Shown: in pieces, positions 14,205-22,159 of the stretch
Layout of the letters: each line of letters starts with the position of its first letter
How positions within the stretch are numbered: the stretch's first letter is position 1
NCBI GenBank assembly: GCA_018896645.1
Contig: JAHIMF010000032.1
Location: forward strand, 1 to 32,927
Length of the DNA stretch: 32,927 nt
Source of the DNA: Patescibacteria group bacterium
Lineage (GTDB): Bacteria; Patescibacteriota; Patescibacteriia; UBA2591; JABMQE01
Direction of reading: 5' to 3'
Notes under the pieces: generated by a model
Told to the model about the DNA's origin: nothing
Database searches by the model: none
The model's input: the letters and a program-made list of their open reading frames with translations, nothing else
Program-made: the position numbers and the translations under genes

Positions 14205-14546
14205 CTAATTTAACAACCGAAGCCGCTTCAAACAAGTAATCACCCGTTCCTCAATCTCTTTATACCCTAACTCCCCAATCCCGGTCCGGGCAACTACCAC
14301 GGTGTCAACACCCTTTTTAATCTTAGGAAAATCCAAACGAATCACTTCTCGCAAGCGGCGCTTTATTTTATTCCGTTCAGTCGCCTTTTTTGATATCTTA
14401 TTGGAAACAACAAATCCAAATCGGGAATAATCTAAATCGTTGTTTGCATATTTAACTCCCACTTCTTTATTAAAAAAAGAACGGCCATTTTTAAACACTT
14501 TATCAAAATCGTTTTGTCGCGTCAGACGATATTTTTTCGCTAACAT
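14205..14546 (-). CDS. rnpA: Ribonuclease P protein component
   Basis: RnpA binds the 5' leader of pre-tRNA and assists the RNase P RNA. The protein has the family start MLAKKYRLTRQNDFDKVFKNG, the conserved RNR-type motif as TERNKIKRRLREVIR, and VVVARTGIGELGYKEIEE. I chose the ATG at 14546 because it aligns with other RnpA starts; an upstream in-frame ATG at 14612 would add 22 residues unlike the family. The predicted length is 113 residues, normal. No Shine-Dalgarno site is visible. It lies between rpmH and yidD as in most bacteria. The RNase P RNA gene itself was not found in the window. Confidence 0.96.
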   Translation of the reverse strand: MLAKKYRLTRQNDFDKVFKNGRSFFNKEVGVKYANNDLDYSRFGFVVSNKISKKATERNKIKRRLREVIRLDFPKIKKGVDTVVVARTGIGELGYKEIEERVITCLKRLRLLN

Positions 14547-14697
14547 TTTGTTTGCTTGATAGATTGTTGTATTGTTATATTGTTGACCCTGTAAATTGGT
14601 AATAAATAACATAACAATTTAACAATTTAGCAATATAACAATTGGCTTCATCCTTGGATAAGCAGAAAAACGCATTCCAAAAAGAAAGCGCTCTAAT

Positions 14698-14835
14698 CTA
14701 CACGGCTAGTTTTTTCCGACCCCGGGCTCGCCGGCGCTTTAAAACATTCCGACCTTGTTTAGTCTTCATTCGCTTGCGAAAGCCATGAGCTTTAGCGCGT
14801 TTTCTTTTTTTGGGTTGATATGTTCGTTTAGGCAT
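14698..14835 (-). CDS. rpmH: 50S ribosomal protein L34
   Basis: The 45-residue, very basic protein reads [20 protein letters not shown], then [20 protein letters not shown] and KKLAV, the full L34 sequence pattern. It binds 23S rRNA in the large subunit. A TATAAT box on the minus strand at 14919-14924 is a possible -10 for this gene, but its -35 is weak. The gene heads the rpmH-rnpA-yidD-yidC cluster. dnaA, which usually lies next to rpmH near the origin, is absent: the neighbours here are a hicBA pair and gyrA. Confidence 0.98.
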   Translation of the reverse strand: MPKRTYQPKKRKRAKAHGFRKRMKTKQGRNVLKRRRARGRKKLAV

Positions 14836-14960
14836 TTTTTGTTATTTGAGCCCGGGGCTCATCAGTCTCTGGCTGATATTATTTATTATTCACCCTAGTG
14901 ACTCGGGGCTCATTCCTTATTATAAACATAGCAAAAAACAAACAAACCCGCAACTATTGA

Positions 14961-14998
14961 CAAAAAAGTAAAAGCCGCCCAAGGGGGGGGTGGCCTTT
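14961..14998 (-). terminator. Terminator of the hicBA pair
   Basis: Read on the minus strand, AAAGGCCACCC pairs with GGGCGGCTTT (one bulge, one wobble) and is followed by TTACTTTTTTG. It starts about 12 bases after the HicA stop. Confidence 0.8.
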
Positions 14999-15009
14999 AT
15001 CAAATTTTC

Positions 15010-15225
15010 TTAAACCCTTTCAAATTCTTTTTTACTAACTCCGGCTTGTTTTAAAATTCTTAATAACAAATCAGGGCCAATGTCTTTACGATGATGCGGA
15101 CCGGGAACCAGCAAATCCGCTCCTCTTCTTCTCATAAACAAATGCTTGCCGCCCGAATAGGGCCCTTGAAATCCCAACTTTCTCATCTTCTTGATAAATT
15201 CATTGTAATTGATAGAGGTGCTCAT
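15010..15225 (-). CDS. hicA: HicA-family mRNA interferase toxin
   Basis: The 71-residue protein has the HicA fold: NEFIKKMRKLGFQGPYSGGK, HLFMRRRGADLLVPGPHHRK and DIGPDLLLRILKQAGVSKKE. The histidine in GGKHLFM is the catalytic position. HicA cleaves mRNA and tmRNA and is neutralised by HicB. Its start overlaps the end of the HicB-like gene by four bases (ATGA), so the two are translationally coupled with the antitoxin first. It is a separate locus from the HicA fragment at the left edge of the window. Confidence 0.88.
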   Translation of the reverse strand: MSTSINYNEFIKKMRKLGFQGPYSGGKHLFMRRRGADLLVPGPHHRKDIGPDLLLRILKQAGVSKKEFERV

Positions 15226-15488
15226 GCAAAGGCATGGTGTTTATTTGAAGCGCTAAAAGAAACATTTAAATCAATCTTTTTAACAACCGGCAATTTTTCA
15301 TTGCGTCTGAGTTTAATTAAAAGCCATTCTTCTAAAACTTCACGCAGGGATTGTTGGCATTTTATTAGGGTTTTCTCGTTAGCCCAAACCCCTTGAACCC
15401 CAGGAATTTCACCATAATAACTGGCATCATCTTTTAAAATCTCATATTTTGCCTGAGCTATTAAATTGTTGATATAGTGAGTAAGCAT
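15222..15488 (-). CDS. hicB: HicB-family antitoxin
   Basis: The 88-residue protein has the degenerate RNase-H-like HicB fold: YEILKDDASYYGEIPGVQGV (the usual Y-x-a-x-i-P-g-l-p-G-v strand pair), then WANEKTLIKCQQSLREVLEE and WLLIKLRRNEKLP. No C-terminal DNA-binding domain is visible, so autoregulation may be weak or need another factor. A strong promoter (15495-15522) ends so close to the ATG that the mRNA should be leaderless. The gene lies between gyrA and hicA on the same strand. Confidence 0.85.
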   Translation of the reverse strand: MLTHYINNLIAQAKYEILKDDASYYGEIPGVQGVWANEKTLIKCQQSLREVLEEWLLIKLRRNEKLPVVKKIDLNVSFSASNKHHAFA

Positions 15489-15494
15489 ACATCT

Positions 15495-15522
15495 ATTATA
15501 CTTTAATTAAAATCTATATCAA
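15495..15522 (-). promoter_or_regulatory. Promoter of hicBA giving a leaderless transcript
   Basis: On the minus strand TTGATA (15522-15517) is followed after 16 bases by TATAAT (15500-15495). The expected start point, about 7 bases on, coincides with the A of the hicB ATG at 15488. The -35 box overlaps the last codons of gyrA. Confidence 0.75.
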
Positions 15523-18500
15523 ACCACGGTCACGCTCGCCACTTTATCACCCGCCTCTTTAAATCGCATCAGCTTGACTCCTTGAGTGGCTCGACCTAAC
15601 GAAGGAACGGACTTTAATGGCAAGCGAATCACTTGGCCTTTGTCAGAAATAATAACCATATCGCGCGACCCGTCTTCCTTTAACGTCTTATCGTCAATAA
15701 TCCAACCGCTAACCAACTTACCGGTCTTGGCGGTTATTTTGGCAGTTTTAATACCGCTGCCGCCCCGGCCTTGCAATTTATAGCCGGCTATTTTGCTCTT
15801 TTTGCCGAAACCCTTTTCACTAATTACGAAAATTTGAGCTGTCTTAAGGTCTTCTTTGCCTACTATCTGCATACTAATAATATCATCTTCCGGTTTTAAC
15901 CTAATGCCCCGGACGCCGGCAGCGCCCCGGCCCATAGCCCGAATCTCGGTCTCTTTGAAATGAATTGATTGGCCATGAGCACTCACTAAAACAATAGTGT
16001 CGCCGCCGCGAGAAGCCCTGACCCATTCCAGACGGTCGTCATTTTTAAGTTTTATGGCAATCAAACCACTGCTACGAACTTTTTCAAATGCATTGATATC
16101 AACCTTTTTAATAACACCGTTTTTAGTAACCATCAGCAGATATTTATAACCCTCAAGTTCAGCCAAAGCCAAAACTTCTGAAACCCGTTCTTCCGAAGAA
16201 ATTTGTAAAAAATTCACCAAGGCCTGGCCTTTAGCGGTCCGTGAGGCTGTGGGAACATCATAAGCTTTAAGCTGGAAAACTCGACCCCGAGTAGTGAAGA
16301 AAAGAATGTCAGAATGAGTGGTGGTTGTAAAAAATCTCTCCACCGTGTCTTCTTCTTTGGTGGTCAACCCGACTACGCCCTTGCCGCCGCGACCTTGGGT
16401 TTTAAATATATCCGGAGACATTCGCTTAATATAACCACCGCGGGTCATCATAATAATGGTTGACTCATTGGGGATTAAATCTTCTTGGGAAAACTTATTT
16501 ACGGCGCCGGCAACGATCTTAGTGCGACGCTCGTCCGCGTATTTTTCTCTAATTTCTAAGAGTTCTTTTTTAATAACACCTAAAATCCTTTTAGCGCTCT
16601 TAAGCAATGCTTCTAGCTCTTTAATTAATTTGTGCTTTTCTTTTAATTCTTGTTCAATGTTTAATCGCTCAAGATTGGCTAATTGGTGCAAACGCATTTC
16701 CAAAATCGCGTCTGTTTGTTTCTCGCTAAACTTAAATCGTTTCATTAGATTAACCTTGGCTACTTGCCGATCTCGAGATTTTTTAATAATTTTGATTACT
16801 GCATCAATGTTATCAATTGCTTTTTTCAATCCCTGCAAAATATGGGCTCGCTCCCGGGCGCGAGCTAAATCAAACTCAACTCGGCGCTGAACCACTTGCT
16901 CGCGATGTTTAATATATTCCTCAAGAATATTCTTTAAAGTTAATACTCGCGGCTGAATCCCGTCAATCAAAGCCAACATGTTAGCATGAAAAGACTCTTG
17001 CAATTGTGTTAAAGTGAACAAACGATTAAGAATCTTTTGCGGATAAGTGTCTTTTTTTAATTCAATTACTACGCGCACTCCGTCTTTGTTAGACTCGTCC
17101 CGCAGGTCTTTAATGCCGTCAATTTTTTTGTCTTTAACAAGACCGGCAATTTTTTCTAAAACGTTTGCTTTATTCACCTGATAAGGCACTTCGGTCACAA
17201 TAATATTAAAACTGCCCCCCTTAGCTTCAACAATTTCGGTTTTAGCGCGCATCACAATTGAGCCCTTGCCGGTGGTGTAGGCTTGTTTGATTTCCTTAAT
17301 ATTATAAATGATCCCGCCGGTGGGAAAATCCGGACCCTTAACGGCCTTCATCAACTCATCGATTTCGGCCTTTGGGTTATCAATCAATAAACAAATTCCA
17401 TCAATGATTTCCCCTAAATTATGCGGCGGGATATTAGTGGCCATGCCAACGGCAATACCCAAAGAGCCGTTTAGCAACAGGTTGGGCAGCTTGGCTGGTA
17501 ATACAGTTGGTTCTTGATGCGAGCCGTCATAATTAGGCCGAAAATCAACTGTGTTTTTTTCAATGTTATTGAGGAGCTCTTCGGCAGTAGCTTGGAGTTT
17601 AGACTCCGTATTATGATTAATAAAACCATTGGCGATAAATGAATGGCAAGGACTGTCTACCCGAATAGAATAGACGTTTTCTCTATTTTTTAATTTGTCA
17701 ACGTCTTTTATTTTGTTAAAGAAAAATTTATTTTTTAATAACCAATCAACCATCCTTTTATCTTGCGGCCTCAACGTCTTTACCAGTTGTGAATAATTTT
17801 TTTCTAAATTATTATATCTATCAAAATTATTCTTCTTTATAAAAGTACTACCATAATTAGACCGGAGATAAGTGTTTATATAAGGAATGTAATCAGTCTT
17901 ACTCATTCTACTCTGGCTAATTCTTTTGATACCCGCCAATGTCTCCCTTTTTCTCTGAGAAAAAAATCCTATTTCTTTGGCGAATAAAGCAATATTCTTA
18001 CAACCCGAGATTATCAATTTATAGCAACCATTTCTTTTGTCCTTATGCGGGGAGGTTGTCACTATGCCAAAGTTTAAGAGCACTGTTTTAAGCTGACTGA
18101 TAAGTTTTTGACTTTGGGAATTATAAGTTAACTCAATTGATTCGCCGCCATGACGTTTATCTTGATGATAAATAACAGAGCCGTCTCCCTCAAATAAACC
18201 AATCAAAAAATATTTGAGAGATTCTTTTTTAGAAAGCAACACAGTTTTAGGAATTTCCTTTCTATTGGATCGAGCTCGATTCAAACCAATGTTTTTCAAA
18301 AATTCCACAGCTTGCTTGGGGTAGATACTTAACCCATGGCAATCTCCGGCCATCTCTCTCTCATATAATTTAATACCCTTAAACTGAAAAATAGTTATGG
18401 CTTTTACTTTATTATAAAAGTCTAAATCTTGATTGTTAAATAATACTTGACCTTGATGGAAACTACCCTCAGAGACTAAGGCGCCAAGAAGAAAGGCTAA

Positions 18501-19394
18501 ATCTTTATTCATTTTCCTGGGCAAACCAATGTTTTTTCGTCTTGGAGTAATTTTTGGCCAATACTCCTTAAGTCCTGGATTGTTTTTACTAAAACAGGGA
18601 AAATTTCTGTTTATTAAAATAAAATCTTTTCTAGTGACCTCCTCAAGTAATTTCCATTTTAAATCAGGAAAGCCAAATTCATTAAGGACAAAACATAAAA
18701 TGGGATGATTATAAGTGCCTTTTAGCTTGTAGCCCTGTTCAGTGGTTATCTCAATAATATTATGTTTGCCAGAATTAAAAAATTTAGAGGCCTTAATTGA
18801 TTTGCCTTGATAGTTTAGAACTTTAAGATTTATATCGGCTTCTTCTTTGTCTGAAATTTCTCCTACGGGAACAATCCCACTATCTGCTAAAACCAATGCG
18901 TCTCCCGTAATACAATATCTCATAGCTGCCGCGCTATCACCATCCATAGAACCAAAATTCCCCTGGCCATTAATCAAAGGATAACGCATGGCAAAATCCT
19001 GAGCCATCCGCACCAAAGAATCATAAACCGCGATATCGCCATGAGGGTGATATTTGCCCAAAACCTCACCAACCACAGTGGCGCACTTGCGGAACTTGGC
19101 TTTAGGGGTTAAGCCCAAACGCCACATCGCATACAAAATCCGCCGATGGACTGGTTTTAAGCCATCACGAACGTCTGGCAACGCCCTCTGAACAATCACG
19201 CTCATGGCATAATCAAGATATGAAGACTGGACTTCATCAACAATAGATACCGGAGTTAGTTTATTGTGGATGTGTTCACTGCTGGCTCGGTTATTATCAT
19301 TTTGACTCTGCTTTGCCGGCCCGTTCTTTTGCTCTCGTTCTTTTCTTTTTGGTTTTTGAGAAAAACGAGGTTTTTTTTGATTATTGGTTTTCAT
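15519..19394 (-). CDS. gyrA: DNA gyrase subunit A precursor containing an intein
   Basis: GyrA cuts and rejoins DNA in the A2B2 gyrase that introduces negative supercoils using ATP. The 1291-residue precursor has a 45-residue charged extension, then the breakage-reunion domain ([32 protein letters not shown]). The catalytic tyrosine is Y160 in AAAMRY; the next residue begins the intein (161-595). The extein resumes with [13 protein letters not shown], so mature GyrA is 856 residues, a normal size. The C-terminal DNA-wrapping domain includes [12 protein letters not shown], the GyrA box that separates gyrase from topoisomerase IV ParC. In the quinolone-binding region the usual serine is isoleucine ([11 protein letters not shown]121), while D125 is kept. 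The gene starts 5 bases after the upstream small membrane-protein gene, so they are probably cotranscribed. gyrB is not in the window. Confidence 0.98.
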   Translation of the reverse strand: MKTNNQKKPRFSQKPKRKEREQKNGPAKQSQNDNNRASSEHIHNKLTPVSIVDEVQSSYLDYAMSVIVQRALPDVRDGLKPVHRRILYAMWRLGLTPKAKFRKCATVVGEVLGKYHPHGDIAVYDSLVRMAQDFAMRYPLINGQGNFGSMDGDSAAAMRYCITGDALVLADSGIVPVGEISDKEEADINLKVLNYQGKSIKASKFFNSGKHNIIEITTEQGYKLKGTYNHPILCFVLNEFGFPDLKWKLLEEVTRKDFILINRNFPCFSKNNPGLKEYWPKITPRRKNIGLPRKMNKDLAFLLGALVSEGSFHQGQVLFNNQDLDFYNKVKAITIFQFKGIKLYEREMAGDCHGLSIYPKQAVEFLKNIGLNRARSNRKEIPKTVLLSKKESLKYFLIGLFEGDGSVIYHQDKRHGGESIELTYNSQSQKLISQLKTVLLNFGIVTTSPHKDKRNGCYKLIISGCKNIALFAKEIGFFSQRKRETLAGIKRISQSRMSKTDYIPYINTYLRSNYGSTFIKKNNFDRYNNLEKNYSQLVKTLRPQDKRMVDWLLKNKFFFNKIKDVDKLKNRENVYSIRVDSPCHSFIANGFINHNTESKLQATAEELLNNIEKNTVDFRPNYDGSHQEPTVLPAKLPNLLLNGSLGIAVGMATNIPPHNLGEIIDGICLLIDNPKAEIDELMKAVKGPDFPTGGIIYNIKEIKQAYTTGKGSIVMRAKTEIVEAKGGSFNIIVTEVPYQVNKANVLEKIAGLVKDKKIDGIKDLRDESNKDGVRVVIELKKDTYPQKILNRLFTLTQLQESFHANMLALIDGIQPRVLTLKNILEEYIKHREQVVQRRVEFDLARARERAHILQGLKKAIDNIDAVIKIIKKSRDRQVAKVNLMKRFKFSEKQTDAILEMRLHQLANLERLNIEQELKEKHKLIKELEALLKSAKRILGVIKKELLEIREKYADERRTKIVAGAVNKFSQEDLIPNESTIIMMTRGGYIKRMSPDIFKTQGRGGKGVVGLTTKEEDTVERFFTTTTHSDILFFTTRGRVFQLKAYDVPTASRTAKGQALVNFLQISSEERVSEVLALAELEGYKYLLMVTKNGVIKKVDINAFEKVRSSGLIAIKLKNDDRLEWVRASRGGDTIVLVSAHGQSIHFKETEIRAMGRGAAGVRGIRLKPEDDIISMQIVGKEDLKTAQIFVISEKGFGKKSKIAGYKLQGRGGSGIKTAKITAKTGKLVSGWIIDDKTLKEDGSRDMVIISDKGQVIRLPLKSVPSLGRATQGVKLMRFKEAGDKVASVTVV
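17610..18914 (-). other. GyrA intein with LAGLIDADG homing endonuclease
   Basis: This is residues 161-595 of the gyrA product, 435 residues. Splicing block A is [13 protein letters not shown] with the nucleophile C161. Block B has GTYNHPIL with its histidine. The C-terminal blocks read [20 protein letters not shown] and end with H-N, followed by Thr as the +1 residue. Between them is a homing endonuclease with two dodecapeptide motifs: [12 protein letters not shown] (about 301-312, acidic E309) and [13 protein letters not shown] (about 395-407, acidic D404). Both acidic residues are present, so the endonuclease may be active. The insertion site, immediately after the gyrase active-site tyrosine, is the one used by the mycobacterial GyrA inteins. 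All splicing residues look intact. Confidence 0.95.
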
Positions 19395-19399
19395 AAAGT

Positions 19400-19813
19400 T
19401 TAATTATTTTCCATCTCGCCGTCCGGGCTGGAGGTTGCCTCTTCCTGGTGCGCCTCCTCAAACAATCTCTCCTCTAGATCTTTAATTTCCCCCTCGGATA
19501 ACAGTGGATTAGAATATAGTTTCTGGTCTTTAATTGTGTCCAGCTCATTATTGAATTGCTCAAATGCTTCTGAAAAATCTTCTCGCGTTTTGTCAAAATC
19601 TGATGTGGATTTTTTTTGGCTGCTAATAATCGAAAAATTGTACCTCACTATAATAAGCCAGACAACCAAAATAATTAAAATAACCCCAGCAACCAACATC
19701 CAAAGGAATTTTTTCTTTTGGAATTCTCTTCCTGCCTCTCTTTCTGGGGTACTTGCTTGGTCTTGGGTATTATTTTGCGCTTGGCCTTTGGGCCTGATTG
19801 AATCAAAAGGCAT
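19400..19813 (-). CDS. Small single-pass membrane protein upstream of gyrA
   Basis: The 137-residue protein has a polar N-terminus, one strong membrane span at about residues 36-59 ([20 protein letters not shown]) and an acidic, helical, probably coiled C-terminal tail ([20 protein letters not shown]). No known family. It ends 5 bases before the gyrA start and so is in the same transcript. A function in gyrase regulation is not implied; such small membrane proteins are often linked to genes by chance in compact genomes. Confidence 0.75.
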   Translation of the reverse strand: MPFDSIRPKGQAQNNTQDQASTPEREAGREFQKKKFLWMLVAGVILIILVVWLIIVRYNFSIISSQKKSTSDFDKTREDFSEAFEQFNNELDTIKDQKLYSNPLLSEGEIKDLEERLFEEAHQEEATSSPDGEMENN

Positions 19814-19819
19814 GAAATT

Positions 19820-19904
19820 AGTCTAAAGTCAAAAATCTAAAGTCAAAAGTCATTTTGGATTTTGGGCTTAATTTTAGACTTTAGACTTTAGACTTTTGAC
19901 TTCT
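19820..19904. repeat. Hairpin-forming GTCTAAAGTC repeat
   Basis: AGTCTAAAGTC at 19820-19830 and AAAGTCAAAAGTC up to 19851 face GACTTTAGACTTTAGAC and GACTTTTGACTT at 19876-19902. The block forms a long imperfect hairpin in the gap between the MBL-fold gene and the small membrane-protein gene. Confidence 0.65.
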
Positions 19905-19905
19905 C

Positions 19906-20532
19906 TTACGGCTGCATTACAATGTATCGCGTTGCCTCGACTGGTAAATCTTTTTTAGAAAGTTTTAATTTAACCAGCTGCTCTTTTTCGCAGGAACCAA
20001 TTTCATTACAAAACTTATCTACAGAATCAAGTTTTTCTTTTAGCCCAGCAAGTTTATAATGCATGGGAATAACAACACGCGGCTCAATTTGGCTGATAAC
20101 TTCGGCTGCTTTTTTAGCGTCAAGAACGCCGTTGCCACCAACGGGAATCATTAAAACATCAACTCCGTTCAGGGCTTCTAACTCATCATCCTCAAGCGCC
20201 CTATTGATGCTCCCTAAATGTCCAATTGCCACTTGCTCGCTTTCAATGTGATAAATAAAAGAGGCGGCGCCCGCATTCTTTATATGGATGGCATAAATAA
20301 AAATACCCCTTACTTCGTACTCGCCCGGCGAGGAAATCAAAAAAACACCCCGTTCCTCATTGTTAGATTTGATTTCTTTGTAACTGACTTTCGGGTCGGT
20401 CACTACTACAATATCTGCTTTGGGAGCGTTTAATTTCAAACCAACTTTTGCTGGATCAAAGGGGTCTATTAATAATATATCTTTGCCCAATTGGAGTTTA
20501 AAACAATTTTGTCCGTGCCAGGTTATGTACAT
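19906..20532 (-). CDS. MBL-fold protein lacking the HxHxDH metal site
   Basis: The 208-residue protein follows the fold of UlaG-like metallo-beta-lactamase hydrolases: MYITWHGQNCFKLQLGKDIL, LIDPFDP, KADIVVVTDPKVSY, SSPGEYEVRGIFI, GHLGS, and a C-terminal PRVVIPMHYK. At the place of the metal-binding HxHxDH the sequence is TDPKVSY (about residues 45-51), so three or four metal ligands are absent although later histidines (GHLGS, MHYK) remain. It therefore looks like a non-catalytic or altered member. The gene has a good promoter at 20654-20682 and is probably the first of an operon with the small membrane protein and gyrA. Confidence 0.85.
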   Translation of the reverse strand: MYITWHGQNCFKLQLGKDILLIDPFDPAKVGLKLNAPKADIVVVTDPKVSYKEIKSNNEERGVFLISSPGEYEVRGIFIYAIHIKNAGAASFIYHIESEQVAIGHLGSINRALEDDELEALNGVDVLMIPVGGNGVLDAKKAAEVISQIEPRVVIPMHYKLAGLKEKLDSVDKFCNEIGSCEKEQLVKLKLSKKDLPVEATRYIVMQP

Positions 20533-20653
20533 AAAAGGGTTATTGGTTAGCTTGGTTATTGGTTAATGGTTACTAAAAGTGCTGGGGATTAGTAAAAATA
20601 AAATCCAATTAAAATAAAAAATGAACTTGTTAAAAGCCTGTTCTTGTATCATT

Positions 20654-20682
20654 AGTATACTATATCAAGTAACATCTGTAAA
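20654..20682 (-). promoter_or_regulatory. Sigma70 promoter of the MBL-gyrA transcription unit
   Basis: On the minus strand TTTACA (20682-20677) and TATACT (20659-20654) are separated by exactly 17 bases. The transcript would begin near 20647, about 115 bases before the ATG at 20532. Confidence 0.7.
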
Positions 20683-20686
20683 GTTC

Positions 20687-21466
20687 TTATTCTTCGTCCT
20701 CGTCGGGTGGTCCCCACATAACTATCGGGTCTCCTGGCTCTTTATCCTGCTTTGATTTATTATTATTCTCTTCTTTTTTGGTTGGAGGGGTTTCAATGCC
20801 CTTGGAGGTTGAGCCTACTCCTGATAATCCTAGGGTCCATTTCTCTTTCTCTGTTGAACTGGTTTTGGTGGGTGGAGCTTGCAGGTGGGTATCGCTTGAT
20901 ATCTTTTTTGAGTTTGAGTTTTTATTGTCTGCCGTCTTTTGATTTTTAGACAATCCTGACCGGGAAATACCGCCATATGCGTCTTTGCTCTTTGTAAATT
21001 TTGCAGTTTGCTCTTTCATCTTCTGCCAGATTGGCACTCGTTTTGTCTTACTAACAACCTTGGTTTTCGGTTGAACCTCTTTCGCTTCTGCTTCTTTGAT
21101 CTCTTTTATTTTCTGTCTAAAAAATTCTCCTGGTTTCTGTTTCGCGCTGTATGACATATCCTCGGTCATACCTCCGGGCCGAGACTCTTCTTTGGCTGCT
21201 TCATGAATTACTGCAACAACTTTGGTCGCTTGCGCGTTGGTTAATTTATAACTATCTTTACCATAGCGCATTTTACTATATTCCGGGCCGAGTTTCTGCT
21301 TTAAGTTTTTCTCAATAAAATCTCTTCCAGCTCTGCTGTCCGTCTTTATTTTTGTAATTCCACCGGCTAATTTTCTAACTGCTCCAACGTTAATTTTACC
21401 ACCGCGGGATAAGGGCGAAAGAATTTTTTGCAATTGAGCTGGATTAATCGCTTTAGGCATATGCAT
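20687..21466 (-). CDS. Orphan protein with disordered, Lys/Ser-rich C-terminus
   Basis: The 259-residue protein has a folded-looking N-terminal part (about 1-100: MPKAINPAQLQKILSPLSRG, KINVGAVRKLAGGITKIKTD, DSYKLTNAQATKVVAVIHEA), possibly a helical DNA- or RNA-binding domain. A long low-complexity tail of Lys, Ser, Thr, Pro and Glu ends in an acidic stretch (PPDEDEE). No family recognised. It follows the gene at 21480-21938 with a 13-base gap, so the two share a transcript from the promoter at 21984-22012. An in-frame ATG two codons downstream (21460) is an equally possible start. Confidence 0.7.
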   Translation of the reverse strand: MHMPKAINPAQLQKILSPLSRGGKINVGAVRKLAGGITKIKTDSRAGRDFIEKNLKQKLGPEYSKMRYGKDSYKLTNAQATKVVAVIHEAAKEESRPGGMTEDMSYSAKQKPGEFFRQKIKEIKEAEAKEVQPKTKVVSKTKRVPIWQKMKEQTAKFTKSKDAYGGISRSGLSKNQKTADNKNSNSKKISSDTHLQAPPTKTSSTEKEKWTLGLSGVGSTSKGIETPPTKKEENNNKSKQDKEPGDPIVMWGPPDEDEE

Positions 21467-21479
21467 ATATTGTTAGCAA

Positions 21480-21938
21480 TTATACTCGCCAATCTTTTTT
21501 ATTAACTTGCGGCCGGTCAAGCTCTCTGGGAACCAAGGTATCTGTTTCACTCACTGACCCTCCGGTTTCTCTTGTTTCCCTTTTTGGTTCTGTTGACTCT
21601 CTGGGTTCGTCTTGTTCTCTAACAAGTTTTAACAGCTCTCTTTTTGCCTCGTTTTCGGTTTTAAAACGCGACTTTAAAAAACCTTCCCGGTGTAGACGTT
21701 TAACCACCGTGGCCAGCTCTGTTTCTCTTATTCTGTCTCCAAAATGTCCATAGTATACTAAACCCGCAGTGTCTGAATTCTGCTCAAGGCTGGTAATCAC
21801 TGCCTTGGCTATCGTAGAGCCAAAAACATACTTGTCCTTGAGTAAGTTTGGGAGCAGCGAATGAATTTCATCCCGTTTAATAAAATGATTATAGCGGGGC
21901 TCTAGGGAAGAGCCAAAAATTGAGCCAAAAAAAGACAT
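21480..21938 (-). CDS. Orphan protein, probable partner of the downstream orphan
   Basis: The 152-residue protein has a folded N-terminal part (residues 1-110: RYNHFIKRDEIHSLLPNLLK, IAKAVITSLEQNSDTAGLVY, TELATVVKRLHREGFLKSRF, with the look of a winged helix) and a polar, disordered C-terminal tail rich in Arg, Glu and Thr. No membrane segment or known family. It is the first gene after a strong minus-strand promoter. The shared layout with the next gene (folded domain plus disordered tail) suggests the two proteins act together. Confidence 0.7.
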   Translation of the reverse strand: MSFFGSIFGSSLEPRYNHFIKRDEIHSLLPNLLKDKYVFGSTIAKAVITSLEQNSDTAGLVYYGHFGDRIRETELATVVKRLHREGFLKSRFKTENEAKRELLKLVREQDEPRESTEPKRETRETGGSVSETDTLVPRELDRPQVNKKDWRV

Positions 21939-21983
21939 GGATTTAGTGATTAAGTTTAAGATCGGTCTCGGAATTCTGATTAT

Positions 21984-22012
21984 ATTATAGCATATCCATA
22001 AAGGCCTTTCAA
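21984..22012 (-). promoter_or_regulatory. Sigma70 promoter of the two-orphan operon
   Basis: On the minus strand TTGAAA (22012-22007), a 17-base spacer, and a perfect TATAAT (21989-21984). The transcript would start near 21977, leaving a leader of about 40 bases before the ATG at 21938. Confidence 0.8.
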
Positions 22013-22159
22013 TTAGGGGTTAGGCCGGGAAAAAATCCTTGCAAAAAATAATAGTATATGATAAGCTATGTTTAACTACATAATCGATAACCCCATAAAT
22101 CGCCTTGGGCAGAGCGGTTTGCGGGTCTAATAATTAATGCCCGATTTTGTTTTTTTATT

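Noticed and set aside
14836-15009. Replication origin next to rpmH
   Set aside because: No dnaA gene and no cluster of TTATCCACA-like boxes; the gap holds repeat-like sequence (GGCTGATATTATT also at 13729-13741) and a terminator.
22100-22150. tRNA gene before the S1 gene
   Set aside because: A superficial GGGC...GCCC pairing exists, but no cloverleaf arms or T-loop consensus.
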